Of a DNA stretch of 64,000 nucleotides, positions 7,558 to 16,069 are shown piece after piece. This stretch comes from Methanohalophilus sp. RSK (GTDB lineage Archaea; Halobacteriota; Methanosarcinia; Methanosarcinales; Methanosarcinaceae). Where the stretch lies: positions 1 through 64,000 of the forward strand of contig NZ_RDSK01000017.1 of NCBI RefSeq assembly GCF_003722075.1, read 5' to 3'. Both the position numbers and the translations under genes were made by a program. Each line of letters begins with the position of its first letter. Within the stretch, counting starts at the first letter, position 1. The notes below the pieces were generated by a model. It was not told where the DNA came from. It saw nothing but the letters and a program-made list of their open reading frames with translations, and searched no databases.

Positions 7558-9759
7558 TTATCCCTGGTATACTCCAGAGAATTCAACAAAGTCGCCGAAG
7601 TCTACATCTCCATCGTCATCGAAGTCTGCAATTGGATTGTAGTTTGCATCCCCGGTGGACGTATCATATGCTCCAGAGAATTCAACAAAGTCGCCGAAGT
7701 TGATTACTCCGTCGTCATTGAAGTCTCCCTTTGTTACATCTCCACCATTCTGATCACTGATCATGTCTGGTGGGATGAACAGCCTGAAGTCACCGTGGGT
7801 GACAGCCATGTTGTCAGTGCAGAACTCATCATCGATCTGCAAATACAGTGCATCCACACAGGTCCAGTCCCCACTGCAGTCAGTGTCGAAGAGACCGACT
7901 GTAAAGGTTGGCCAATCTGCGGGATCTTCTTCAGGATCAAAGTTTGGAACTACACCCAGCAGGTCCACATCAGAATTCATTAGATTTTCATCCGCGTCAT
8001 CCAGGGTCTGTCCAAGATCCAGAGCATGCTGGTCCATTACCTTAGTGTTGTTTGGATAGAATGCTTCCTTAATGGAGACATCAGTCAGTCTGACATCATA
8101 GAGTGTTACAACGCCTGTTTCATTAGCAACTCCATCCATGTCGATGTATGCGTGGTCTACACCTTCAGTGAACTCATCATCGTTGTTTCTGTCAACGTAT
8201 TTTATGAGGTCATAGTTTGAGAACACCTCTGTAAGTGCATATTCTACATCGATATCACACAGGGTTACCTTGGTACCACATTCTGGCCACTCTTCCATTT
8301 CAAAGAATGGACTGTTCGGGTCGTTTACAGGTACGTACAGTCTGTGATCTCCGACTGTAACAGCCTTGTCATACTGGAATTTGTCTGTCATCTGCTGGAA
8401 GTAGAGTTTGTCCGGGCAGGTCCAGTCTCCGGTACAGTCAGAATCGATGTATCCGATCATATCGTTGAATTCAGCGTCCTGTTCCCAGCTAAATGACTCA
8501 AGGAGTCCATCCCAGAAGAAGCCAAGATCAAGGGTATCTACATCCCCATCTTCAACAACAGACCATGCATCATACACGTAAGTGTCGCCAGTAAGGCTCA
8601 CTTCAACTTCAACTAGCCTGACATCACCGGCATCTACTTGGTAATTGCCATTGACATCAAGATAGAGTGCATCTCCCAGTGTGTATCCTGGCAGCTCATC
8701 GTTGTCCATATACCGGATTAAAGTCTGGTCTGCGGTTGTGAGGTCGTGTCCGAGATCGAATTCATCACTGACCTTTACCTTGGTGTTTGGACCATATTGG
8801 GTTGAAACGTTCGTAAGCCTGACATCGCCGAAGGATACTTTTGAATCGTTATCCATGTCAACATACCATTCAGTGCCGCCACCATAGGTGTAGGATGCAA
8901 GTTGTGCATCAAGGTTTGTCATTAACATGTAGGTTGCATCGTGGTCACCCTGTATGACCTTTGTACCACATTCAGGTACACATTCATCCCCTGGGGGGAT
9001 GTAGAGTCTGGTGTCACCGATTGTGACGGTTTCATCCATCCAGTATGAGGATTCATTATGTGGCTGGATAAGGTAGAATTTGTCAGCAAAGCTCTTGTCA
9101 TCGCTGTTGTCGGCATCAACCCATTTTATAAGGTCACCGACACATCCTTCTCCGATTGGTGCAACTTCCATTCCGTATGCAGGATGTCCCTGGTCAATCT
9201 TGTCCCAGGACTGTCCATCTACACCCTGTGACTCTACGAAATCACCGGCATTAGATTCAGCAAGGGAATAAACATCCACTGCAGGCAGATCTGTTAACAG
9301 TATGTCACCTGTTGAAATTTCCGTATTTTCGTCAAGGTCAAAAGCTACACCATCATAGAGGTCATACATACCGTTGTCGTTGACATCTACATAGACGATC
9401 GGACAGTCAATTACTTCCTGAACAACATTCTGATTGTCCATATCGTTTGATGCAACCTTTGTGTTTGGCTCATAATTTGTGTGCCAGTTAGAAATACGAA
9501 TATCACCGGCAGTAATAATTCGTTCATCCTGACCATTGAAATCGGGCTCCAAGTCAACATAGTAATAACCATGTAGCGACTTTACTACAGTCGCATTTAG
9601 AGCATCATACAGGACAAATGTAGTCTCATTATCACATTGTTCTACTTCTGTGCCACAGGGTTTATCCCAGGTGCACTTTACGTCCTCTGCCGCAGCTGCG
9701 CCTGTGAAGGCCAGGCATAACATTGCTGCAAGCAAGAACACACTTATTTTCCATTGCAT
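7558..9759 (-). CDS. Secreted acidic triple-repeat protein with C-terminal dockerin
   Basis: ATG at 9759 follows GGAGGT by 8 nt. The 733-residue protein has a signal peptide (about 1-24, ending GAAAAED), three acidic modules of roughly 210 residues, and a C-terminal dockerin. Each module carries CGTKV, then a V-x-x-GDxRL-type strand, PNTKV, a CxGDWTCxDxLYxQ segment and a closing GDxRLFIPP or GDHRLYVPV. The dockerin (about 675-733) has two EF-hand-like loops, DFNDDGVINFGDFVEFSG and DFDDDGDVDFGDFVEFSG, with the expected D-x-N/D-x-D-G spacing. It is upstream of and co-directional with the cohesin gene. Acidity and many D-x-D-x-D loops suggest calcium binding. The module family is unknown to me; it shows no recognisable enzyme motif. 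Confidence 0.88.
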   Translation of the reverse strand: MQWKISVFLLAAMLCLAFTGAAAAEDVKCTWDKPCGTEVEQCDNETTFVLYDALNATVVKSLHGYYYVDLEPDFNGQDERIITAGDIRISNWHTNYEPNTKVASNDMDNQNVVQEVIDCPIVYVDVNDNGMYDLYDGVAFDLDENTEISTGDILLTDLPAVDVYSLAESNAGDFVESQGVDGQSWDKIDQGHPAYGMEVAPIGEGCVGDLIKWVDADNSDDKSFADKFYLIQPHNESSYWMDETVTIGDTRLYIPPGDECVPECGTKVIQGDHDATYMLMTNLDAQLASYTYGGGTEWYVDMDNDSKVSFGDVRLTNVSTQYGPNTKVKVSDEFDLGHDLTTADQTLIRYMDNDELPGYTLGDALYLDVNGNYQVDAGDVRLVEVEVSLTGDTYVYDAWSVVEDGDVDTLDLGFFWDGLLESFSWEQDAEFNDMIGYIDSDCTGDWTCPDKLYFQQMTDKFQYDKAVTVGDHRLYVPVNDPNSPFFEMEEWPECGTKVTLCDIDVEYALTEVFSNYDLIKYVDRNNDDEFTEGVDHAYIDMDGVANETGVVTLYDVRLTDVSIKEAFYPNNTKVMDQHALDLGQTLDDADENLMNSDVDLLGVVPNFDPEEDPADWPTFTVGLFDTDCSGDWTCVDALYLQIDDEFCTDNMAVTHGDFRLFIPPDMISDQNGGDVTKGDFNDDGVINFGDFVEFSGAYDTSTGDANYNPIADFDDDGDVDFGDFVEFSGVYQG

Positions 9760-9829
9760 TCCTTTTTACCTCCGTTGAGATCTGATCTTAGTTTCATTTC
9801 ATAGCGGTCAAAAGGGATGCAGTTAACCG

Positions 9830-9943
9830 GAACAGCCCACATGCCATAAGGGAAGGAATTAACAGTCCCGATAAACATCGGGAGGTCAACACCTTCAACA
9901 ACAAACGCTCTCACTTCCTTCCCCTTGGCAAGTGAAGCTGTTC
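9830..9943 (-). other. Long imperfect inverted repeat in the leader of the dockerin-cohesin operon
   Basis: Arms 9830-9858 and 9915-9943 (29 nt each) are complementary apart from a few mismatches: GAACAGC pairs with GCTGTTC, CACATGCCA with TGGCAAGTG (one mismatch), and GGGAAGGAA with TTCCTTCCC. The 56-nt loop contains a second perfect hairpin, CCCGAT-aaac-ATCGGG at 9867-9882. The element lies between the predicted promoter near 10000 and the ATG at 9759, so the minus-strand transcript should fold it in its roughly 210-nt 5' leader. It could control translation or RNA stability. No known riboswitch is recognised. Confidence 0.7.
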
Positions 9944-9995
9944 GGGTACCACCACCATACCCCTTACCACTTCACATTAATCTACATCACGAATG

Positions 9996-10005
9996 GTTAT
10001 ATACT
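9996..10005 (-). promoter_or_regulatory. TATA box for the dockerin-cohesin operon
   Basis: Minus strand reads AGTATATAAC, a good archaeal TATA box. Transcription would start near 9970-9975, giving a leader of about 210 nt that contains the inverted repeat at 9830-9943. Confidence 0.55.
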
Positions 10006-10017
10006 CCTACGAACCGC

Positions 10018-10042
10018 AGATTAGTACCATAAGTACGAATCT
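10018..10042. promoter_or_regulatory. Imperfect palindrome upstream of TATA box
   Basis: AGATT-a-GTAC and GTAC-g-AATCT face each other around a 5-nt centre, giving a 25-bp dyad 13 bp upstream of the TATA box of the dockerin operon. Position and symmetry fit a dimeric regulator site. No protein is assigned. Confidence 0.4.
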
Positions 10043-10425
10043 ATAATAGGTAAGTCAAAAAAAGTAGATATATCAAAAAACACTCATCATATTTGCAGCA
10101 TTGCGTTTTTGGATCATCTATGCCTGTCTATATAATATCTATATGATTATGATTATATTGTTCAGGCAAATCTTCAGGTCTTACTACTAAATATTCAGTA
10201 ATTACCGGATATTATATTTCATATGTTACAACAACTTCGCAGCAATGTGTTTTTTTAATAAGCATGCAATACATCCTCTTTTACTCAAAAAAACAATGTT
10301 TCTAAACTCATATCTTCATTTTGTCTTAGTAAAATCAATAAAAAGAGTACAAACGGACCTTTCGGGAAAAGTTATTTACATTTCAAAACAGAAGTTGTTT
10401 GCAGTCATTATTATGGGGGTATTTA
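10043..10425. other. Intergenic region between divergent genes
   Basis: AT-rich DNA between the minus-strand surface operon and the plus-strand nitroreductase gene. It contains another GTTTCTAAAC at 10298-10307. No convincing gene or RNA was seen. Confidence 0.35.
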
Positions 10426-10926
10426 ATGGAAGTTTTTGAAGCAATAGAGAAACGCACCAGCATCCGGCAGTTCCTTTCCCGCGAGGTCGCTGCCGATACT
10501 CTGGATAAAATACTCTATGCAGGCACCCAGGCACCGAACGCCTTTAACAGCGAACCCTGGGAATTCATCCTTGTCAAAGAGGAGAAACTAAGGGCACAGC
10601 TTGCCAGTATGAGAAAAAAGGCATCAGAACAGCAGAAGGCCATCGAGACCGCACCCGTTATTGTCGTGGTTTGTTATAACAAGAAGTTCGGGGACGAAGC
10701 TGTAGGTTCAGCTTTTGCCTGCATAGAGAACATGCTGCTTGCTGCAACTGCTGAAGGACTGGGAAGTGTAATCCTTACATTCCATGGCAAAAAAATAATG
10801 GACATGTTCGCCATTCCGGATGGTTTTGAAGTGGCAGCCGTAATTGCTATGGGGTACCCTGCAGAATCTCCTGAAAAACCTTCTCGTGTGGCAGTCAGGG
10901 ATAAAATGCACATAGATAAGTTTTAA
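10426..10926 (+). CDS. Nitroreductase family flavoprotein
   Basis: A 166-residue protein starting MEVFEAIEKRTSIRQF, chosen because GGGGGT lies 5 nt upstream of ATG 10426; a TTG 27 nt upstream is less likely. The N-terminal R-x-S-x-R-x-F motif contacts the FMN phosphate, and the APNAFNSEPWEF segment is the usual second conserved block. The family uses FMN and NAD(P)H or another carrier to reduce nitro compounds, quinones or flavins. It precedes a ferritin-like and a flavodiiron gene, all co-directional, which suggests a redox stress cluster. The substrate cannot be told. Confidence 0.85.
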   Translation: MEVFEAIEKRTSIRQFLSREVAADTLDKILYAGTQAPNAFNSEPWEFILVKEEKLRAQLASMRKKASEQQKAIETAPVIVVVCYNKKFGDEAVGSAFACIENMLLAATAEGLGSVILTFHGKKIMDMFAIPDGFEVAAVIAMGYPAESPEKPSRVAVRDKMHIDKF

Positions 10927-10976
10927 TTACTCATGTTGTCAAATATGATAGCTACTGATTGTGGGAGTTGAATAAA

Positions 10977-11465
10977 TTGCAAGACATACTCAAAGATGTA
11001 GATATAGAGCTCGAGAACATTCGTACGGTTGAAGAGGCAGTGGAAATGGCAATTGCCCTGGAGGATCAGGGGCATGATTTCTATCTTGAAAGAGCAAAAC
11101 TTTCCGGCAATCCCGGGGCAAAGAAAACCTATGAGTTCCTGGCCGAGGAAGAAAAACACCATGCTCAGTACCTCCACAAATTTCTTGAGGGAAAAGAAGT
11201 CGAAATACCTGAATCCAGTATCCCGGATTTCCGTGGATCGTTGAACGTGGAATTCACAGAAAACAATCTGGAAGAGATTGGTATTATGCTTGGTGCACTG
11301 CGTTTTGAAAGAAAGAGTGAATATTTCTATCTTGAACTCGAAAAGAAAGCCACCGAAAGGGCAGAACAGGAATTTTTCAGCAAGATAGCCAAAGTTGAGC
11401 GGGGCCACTATGAACTCATTGATGGTTTGCTGGATGAGGCCACCGGTTTCAGGATGCAGACATAA
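10977..11465 (+). CDS. Ferritin-like (rubrerythrin-type) diiron protein without rubredoxin domain
   Basis: Start set at TTG 10977, 9 nt after GGAG; an upstream in-frame TTG at 10959 would place the ribosome site inside the gene. About 162 residues form a four-helix bundle with the ligand pattern E (ALEDQGHDFYLE), E-x-x-H (EEEKHHAQYL), E (FERKSEYFYLELE) and E-x-x-H (VERGHYELI). There is no C-terminal rubredoxin CxxC pair, unlike classical rubrerythrin. Such proteins reduce peroxide or store iron. The gene ends 18 bp before fprA, which supports a joint role in oxygen and peroxide removal. Confidence 0.82.
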   Translation: MQDILKDVDIELENIRTVEEAVEMAIALEDQGHDFYLERAKLSGNPGAKKTYEFLAEEEKHHAQYLHKFLEGKEVEIPESSIPDFRGSLNVEFTENNLEEIGIMLGALRFERKSEYFYLELEKKATERAEQEFFSKIAKVERGHYELIDGLLDEATGFRMQT

Positions 11466-11483
11466 ATTTGGCAGGTGAATTTT

Positions 11484-12686
11484 ATGGATACTCCAGAAGA
11501 GCCACTGGAAATTGCAGAAGGGGTTTACTGGGTTGGTGTAATCGACTGGAACCTGCGTGATTTCCACGGCTATGAAACTCCCCGCGGGGGCACATATAAT
11601 GCTTACCTTATAGTAGATGAAAAGATCACTCTCATAGACACTGTAAAAGCATCCTTTGCAGACGAGATGATCGAAAGGATCAGCAGGATAGTGGACCCCG
11701 CAAAGATCGATTATATAGTAGCCAATCATGTGGAGATGGACCACTCCAGTGCCCTGCCAAGGATCCTGGAAGTTGCTCCGAATGCCAGGATATTTGCCAC
11801 CGAAAGGGGCAAAACCGGACTAAATGAATATTATGCCGAATCCGGGTGTAGTGGCTGGAACCTTGAGACCGTGAAAACCGGGGACGAATTAAATACCGGC
11901 AAAAGGACCCTTATGTTTATTGAAGCGGTCATGCTCCACTGGCCTGACAGTATGCAGACTTACCTCAAAGAGGATCACATTCTCTTTTCCAATGATGCAT
12001 TTGGACAGCACATTGCCACCTCCAAGAGGTTCGATGATCAGGTAGAAGACGTGATGGAAGATGCCGCCATATATTTTGCCAATATACTGACTCCCTTTGC
12101 ATCCCGAATACTCAAACATCTTGAAACTGTCGGGAAACTAGGATTACAGATCGACATGATCGCTCCTTCCCATGGTGTTATCTGGCGCAATGATCCGCAA
12201 CGGATAATCGATGCCTATGCAAAATGGGCTTCCGGGGCAAGTGAGCAAAAAGTGCTTGTGATCTATGATTCAATGTGGGGCAGCACAGAGATGATGGCAA
12301 AAGCAATTGCCGACGGAGTGCGGGCCTCAGGCACTGAGGTTGTCTTGTTCCACCTGCGCAAAAATGACTGGAGCATGCTCATCAAGGAATTAATGGAATG
12401 CCGGGTCTTTGCCCTTGGATGCCCCACAATGCACAATGGGATGTTCTTTACAATGGGTGGTTTCCTGACGTACCTGAAAGGTTTGCGCCCCAAAGACAAA
12501 AAGGTATCATTCTTCGGGTCCTATGGCTGGGGTGGCGGTGCAATCAGGCAGATGGAAGAAGCTCTCAAGAATACCAAAATGGAGTTTGTGGAAGACCCTT
12601 TGAAGGTGAAATTCAGACCTGAAAAGGAAGATTTAGAGGGTTGCAGGCAACTGGGAATAAAACTGGGTGAAATTGCCCGGTCCTGA
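11484..12686 (+). CDS. fprA: F420H2 oxidase-type flavodiiron protein FprA
   Basis: ATG 11484 is preceded by AGGTGAA at the right distance; GTG 11475 is within that site. The 400-residue protein has an N-terminal metallo-beta-lactamase-like diiron domain with HVEMDH (H82, E84, D86, H87) and further His/Asp ligands, then a flavodoxin domain from about residue 254 (VLVIYDSMWGSTEMMAKAI). In methanogens this enzyme oxidises reduced F420 and reduces oxygen to water in the cytoplasm. It follows a ferritin-like gene at 18 bp, and the three genes from 10426 form a likely oxygen-defence operon. Confidence 0.9.
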   Translation: MDTPEEPLEIAEGVYWVGVIDWNLRDFHGYETPRGGTYNAYLIVDEKITLIDTVKASFADEMIERISRIVDPAKIDYIVANHVEMDHSSALPRILEVAPNARIFATERGKTGLNEYYAESGCSGWNLETVKTGDELNTGKRTLMFIEAVMLHWPDSMQTYLKEDHILFSNDAFGQHIATSKRFDDQVEDVMEDAAIYFANILTPFASRILKHLETVGKLGLQIDMIAPSHGVIWRNDPQRIIDAYAKWASGASEQKVLVIYDSMWGSTEMMAKAIADGVRASGTEVVLFHLRKNDWSMLIKELMECRVFALGCPTMHNGMFFTMGGFLTYLKGLRPKDKKVSFFGSYGWGGGAIRQMEEALKNTKMEFVEDPLKVKFRPEKEDLEGCRQLGIKLGEIARS

Positions 12687-12739
12687 TTATTCCCAAATCT
12701 TTTTATCCATATTGAACAAAGAAAACAAGGAGTGATATA

Positions 12740-13015
12740 ATGAAATTCGAAGATGAACTTGAAATGAAATTCTATGAACGTTCCAAGAAAAATGCTGAAA
12801 CTACCGGGTACAAACTTAATTCAGACTATGATGTTGTCACCACTGCGGTAAAAAATATCGCTAACAATAAGCGCAAGTATGGTGAATGGTACTGCTTCTG
12901 CCAGAAACGAACAGGTGATAAAGAAAAAGATAAGAAGATTATCTGCCCGTGTGCACGCCGTGCCCGGGACGTTGAGACCCGTGGTGCATGTAAGTGTGGA
13001 TTGTACATTAAGTAA
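12740..13015 (+). CDS. Ferredoxin-thioredoxin reductase catalytic-chain-like protein (ferredoxin:disulfide reductase)
   Basis: A 91-residue protein with the full cysteine signature of the FTR catalytic chain: CFC (about residues 53-55), CPC (about 71-73) and CKC (about 85-87), which bind a [4Fe-4S] cluster next to a redox-active disulfide. AAGGAG lies 8 nt before ATG. Methanosarcina has a characterised homologous type, ferredoxin:disulfide reductase, which uses reduced ferredoxin to reduce protein disulfides or thioredoxins. No variable chain gene is adjacent, as usual in methanogens. It stands behind fprA, probably with its own promoter (TTTTTAT at about 12696). Confidence 0.85.
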   Translation: MKFEDELEMKFYERSKKNAETTGYKLNSDYDVVTTAVKNIANNKRKYGEWYCFCQKRTGDKEKDKKIICPCARRARDVETRGACKCGLYIK

Positions 13016-13040
13016 TAATGTTAGAAGATTGCAATGTATG

Positions 13041-13073
13041 AAAGGTCAAATTTGAACTATTTTGTTGACCTTT
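13041..13073 (+). terminator. Hairpin after the FTR-like gene
   Basis: AAAGGTCAA and TTGACCTTT form a 9-bp stem with a 15-nt loop, followed by a pyrimidine-rich stretch with T-runs up to 13091. It lies 25 bp after the stop codon and fits a transcript end. Confidence 0.5.
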
Positions 13074-13413
13074 TCATCCTCCTTCTTTTTTGATCGCTGC
13101 TTTTACAGGCTTTTATATCTATCTTTTTATTCCTTCAGGTGCACCACAGGGCCGTTATCAGGTATATCTGGTAAAAGCAACCTGGATTATGATACATAAT
13201 AGGATTTCTATTCTATTGACAATTACTGTTGTGGTACAATGGCTGTCATGCATGACACGCAATCTACTGGGAAACTCTAAAGAGTGTGAAAGATAATCCG
13301 CCGCGATGGTTAGATATATTTATATGGGTGGTTCAATCTAAAGTCTGTGTTCACCGGAGGCTATCCGTTATATCGGTGTATTATATCATTGTTATCACAT
13401 GGAGAATATTAAA
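13074..13413. other. Intergenic region with serA promoter
   Basis: No credible gene is seen; a 68-codon open frame at 13090 lacks a ribosome site and homology. An archaeal TATA box (TAGATATATTTATA, 13311-13324) lies about 90 bp before the serA start. Confidence 0.5.
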
Positions 13414-14985
13414 ATGAAGGTACTAGTCAGTGATTCGTTATCAGAGGAAGGAGTGGCAAAACTTGAAGAACATTTCGATGTGGAGGTTTCAACAGGCCTT
13501 TCCGAGGATGAACTTGTTGAGAAGATCGGAGAGTTTGACGCCCTGGTCATACGCAGTGGAACACAGGTTACTGCCAGAGTGATCGAAGCCGCGGATAAAC
13601 TCAAGATTGTGGGGCGTGCAGGAGTTGGAGTGGATAATATAGACATTCCTGCAGCTACAGAGAAAGGAATTATTGTGGTGAACGCACCGGAAGGCAACAT
13701 GCTTTCAGCTGCGGAACATACAATTGCAATGATGCTTTCAATGGCACGCAACATTCCGCAGGCAACTGCATCACTTAAAGCAGGCAAATGGGAACGTAAG
13801 AAATTTTTAGGCGTTGAGGTAAATGGAAAGACCCTTGGAGTGATAGGCCTGGGCAGGATAGGTGCCGAAGTCGCCAAAAGAGCACAGGGACTTGAAATGA
13901 ACATTCTTGCCTATGACCCGTTTGTAAATGAGGACCGAGCAAAAGAACTGGGTGTGGAACTGGCATCTGTAAAAGACATTGCAAAACGTGCCGATTTCAT
14001 CACCGTACATACACCACTGACCAAAGAAACCCGCAATATTCTCGATACTGAAGAATTTGACCTGATGAAACCTAATGCAAGGGTCATTAATTGTGCCCGT
14101 GGCGGAATTATCAATGAAGATGCCCTGGGGCAGGCTCTTAAAAATGATCAGATAGCGGGTGCTGCCATAGATGTATTTACAAATGAACCACCTGAGAACT
14201 GTTCTTTTGTTGGATTGGACAATGCTGTTGTCACCCCTCATCTTGGTGCATCGACCGAAGAAGCACAGGTCAATGTGGCTGTATCCGTAGCAGAAGAAGT
14301 GATCTCTGTATTAAATGGCGGACCTGCACGCAGTACTATCAATATCCCCTCCATAAAACCGGAAATAATGTCCACAATTGCGCCTTATCTTGAACTTGCG
14401 GAGACCCTGGGAAGTGCCGTATCCCAGCTGATGGATGGCAACTATGAAAAAGTGGAAATTGCCTATAAGGGAGATGTTGCCGGCAAGGACACCCGGCATC
14501 TCACACTTGCGGCCCTCAAAGGTGTACTGAAGACCATAATGGGTGCTGCTGTAAATTATGTAAATGCTCCTTCAATTGCTAAATCCCGGGATATTGAAGT
14601 CGTGGAAAGTAAATCCGAAAGGGTAGAAGAATATTCATCCAGTGTAACGATCAAACTCAGCAAGGATTCCATTTCCAAAAGTATTACCGGTACAGTGGTA
14701 GAGGATGACTTGAGAATAATCATGATCGACGGGCAGCGGGTAGATCTTGCACCATCCGGTTACATGATCGTTTCCAACCATATTAACAGGCCCAATGTTA
14801 TAGGCCCATGCTGCATGATACTGGGGGATAATGAGATCAATATTTCCGGTATGCAGGTAGGTCGTGTCCAAATATGTGGGAAGACCATAATGGCATTGAA
14901 TGTGGATTCCGAAGTATCAGAGGGTATCCTGGAACAAATTCGCCATGTTGATGGTATCATAGATGCCAAACTGGTGTCCCTCTAA
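13414..14985 (+). CDS. serA: D-3-phosphoglycerate dehydrogenase
   Basis: Begins MKVLVSDSLSEEGV at ATG 13414 with GGAG 9 nt upstream; an earlier ATG at 13399 overlaps that site. The 523-residue enzyme catalyses the first step of serine synthesis, oxidising 3-phosphoglycerate with NAD. Seen in order: substrate domain, GRAGVGVDNIDI, NAD fold with GLGRIG (about residue 145), catalytic Arg in NCARGG, catalytic His in TPHLGAST, an intervening ASB-type domain from about 315, and a C-terminal ACT regulatory domain (about 450-523, HINRPNVIGPC). The long form with ACT domain implies control by serine. Probably first gene of its unit. Confidence 0.95.
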   Translation: MKVLVSDSLSEEGVAKLEEHFDVEVSTGLSEDELVEKIGEFDALVIRSGTQVTARVIEAADKLKIVGRAGVGVDNIDIPAATEKGIIVVNAPEGNMLSAAEHTIAMMLSMARNIPQATASLKAGKWERKKFLGVEVNGKTLGVIGLGRIGAEVAKRAQGLEMNILAYDPFVNEDRAKELGVELASVKDIAKRADFITVHTPLTKETRNILDTEEFDLMKPNARVINCARGGIINEDALGQALKNDQIAGAAIDVFTNEPPENCSFVGLDNAVVTPHLGASTEEAQVNVAVSVAEEVISVLNGGPARSTINIPSIKPEIMSTIAPYLELAETLGSAVSQLMDGNYEKVEIAYKGDVAGKDTRHLTLAALKGVLKTIMGAAVNYVNAPSIAKSRDIEVVESKSERVEEYSSSVTIKLSKDSISKSITGTVVEDDLRIIMIDGQRVDLAPSGYMIVSNHINRPNVIGPCCMILGDNEINISGMQVGRVQICGKTIMALNVDSEVSEGILEQIRHVDGIIDAKLVSL

Positions 14986-14995
14986 TAGGAAAGAA

Positions 14996-15490
14996 TTGAC
15001 CAAACCCATGATGAAGAAAAGGATTTACCACCGATTCCCACATAGGGAGGTCCAGTTTGAACAAAAGAACCGGTATTATGCGGATTTGCCCTATCTTGTG
15101 AAAGTGATGGCTAATACGGATGGCAGGTTCGGTATGTTCGTCACCGAATCTGTTACAAGAAGAGGTTACCGAATACAGGCAAAACGTGAACTCAAAGTTG
15201 AAATTGTCATGAATGGTATTGATTTTTCACCATTGAATTATCGTAATGCTGATTCGGTTGTTGGCACAATTGAACCTGAAGGGATGGTGGATTTCCGTAT
15301 CTCACTGAAATACAGTTATCTGGATGGTGAATATAGCAGGGTCCCTTTCAAAGGTGATGTCTTCCTGGTAAGGGCAATTCTTGAAGGGGATGTCCTTACC
15401 CTTCGTATCAATCATATTGATGGACCCGGCAGAACCGAATGTGGAAGAATTGCTGATACAATTGTTGAAGAATTAAGACGTGGCTCCTGA
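14996..15490 (+). CDS. Conserved archaeal hypothetical protein
   Basis: About 164 residues, basic N-terminus (MKKRIYHRFPHREVQFEQKN) followed by a beta-rich body without signal peptide, membrane helix or catalytic motif that I can name. The start is unsure: TTG 14996 has AGGA 5 nt upstream, whereas ATG 15008 and 15011 have no well-placed site. It overlaps the next gene by one base (TGATG), so the two are translationally coupled and probably act together. Function unknown. Confidence 0.65.
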   Translation: MTKPMMKKRIYHRFPHREVQFEQKNRYYADLPYLVKVMANTDGRFGMFVTESVTRRGYRIQAKRELKVEIVMNGIDFSPLNYRNADSVVGTIEPEGMVDFRISLKYSYLDGEYSRVPFKGDVFLVRAILEGDVLTLRINHIDGPGRTECGRIADTIVEELRRGS

Positions 15491-15954
15491 TGGATGAATT
15501 GAAGTATGTGGTAGCGGCTCCCTTCAAAAGGAATGAAGGTAGTTCGATGCTTCCACAGGATTTTGAATTTTCTCTCTCCTTTGACCTTAAATGGATGACA
15601 CCCGAACAGGCATCCAGAATACTGGATATTGCTTTAAATTCTCATTTGCTTTATATGGAAGATGAGCATTTACACCCTGCATTTGACCCATCGACAGTTG
15701 ATATCCCGAGAGGATTCATCCCTTCAAAAGACATCCTGCAACAGGTAACCCTTGTTGATCAGATTCTGGAATACATCGCATCCTGCAGTAATATGGACCT
15801 AAAACAGGTAGTATCACTTGTGAATAATCGGCATGAGAATCTTTCAGGTATGGTGGATGTTGAAGTTGCCGCCCTTATTATCGGGAGAGAACTTGGTTGT
15901 GATGTGGACAGATTCTATGAAAAGGTCCTGCAAAACGTTTCAATTAACGGTTGA
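15490..15954 (+). CDS. DUF2240 family protein
   Basis: A 154-residue soluble protein that matches the archaeal DUF2240 pattern: an N-terminal helical winged-helix-like block (LSFDLKWMTPEQASRIL), a middle DIPRGFIPS segment and a C-terminal helical block (ALIIGRELGCDVDRFYEKV). No biochemical function is established for the family. Its ATG overlaps the stop of the preceding gene. The ribosomal operon starts after it, and its cytoplasmic role is unknown. Confidence 0.75.
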   Translation: MDELKYVVAAPFKRNEGSSMLPQDFEFSLSFDLKWMTPEQASRILDIALNSHLLYMEDEHLHPAFDPSTVDIPRGFIPSKDILQQVTLVDQILEYIASCSNMDLKQVVSLVNNRHENLSGMVDVEVAALIIGRELGCDVDRFYEKVLQNVSING

Positions 15955-16069
15955 CTAATACACAATCTTTATCTATTAGTAATTTAATTACACCCCACAC
16001 TCCCTATCTATTCACCATGTTCGAACGCAAATTGTGCGTGAGTGAGAGATATTCTTGCAGAGGGACATT

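Noticed and set aside
7405-7983. Plus-strand frame of 192 codons across the dockerin-cohesin junction
   Set aside because: Antisense to two well-supported genes; no ribosome site and the codons follow the opposite strand.
13090-13296. Short plus-strand frame of 68 codons
   Set aside because: No ribosome site, no recognisable content, and it lies before the serA promoter.
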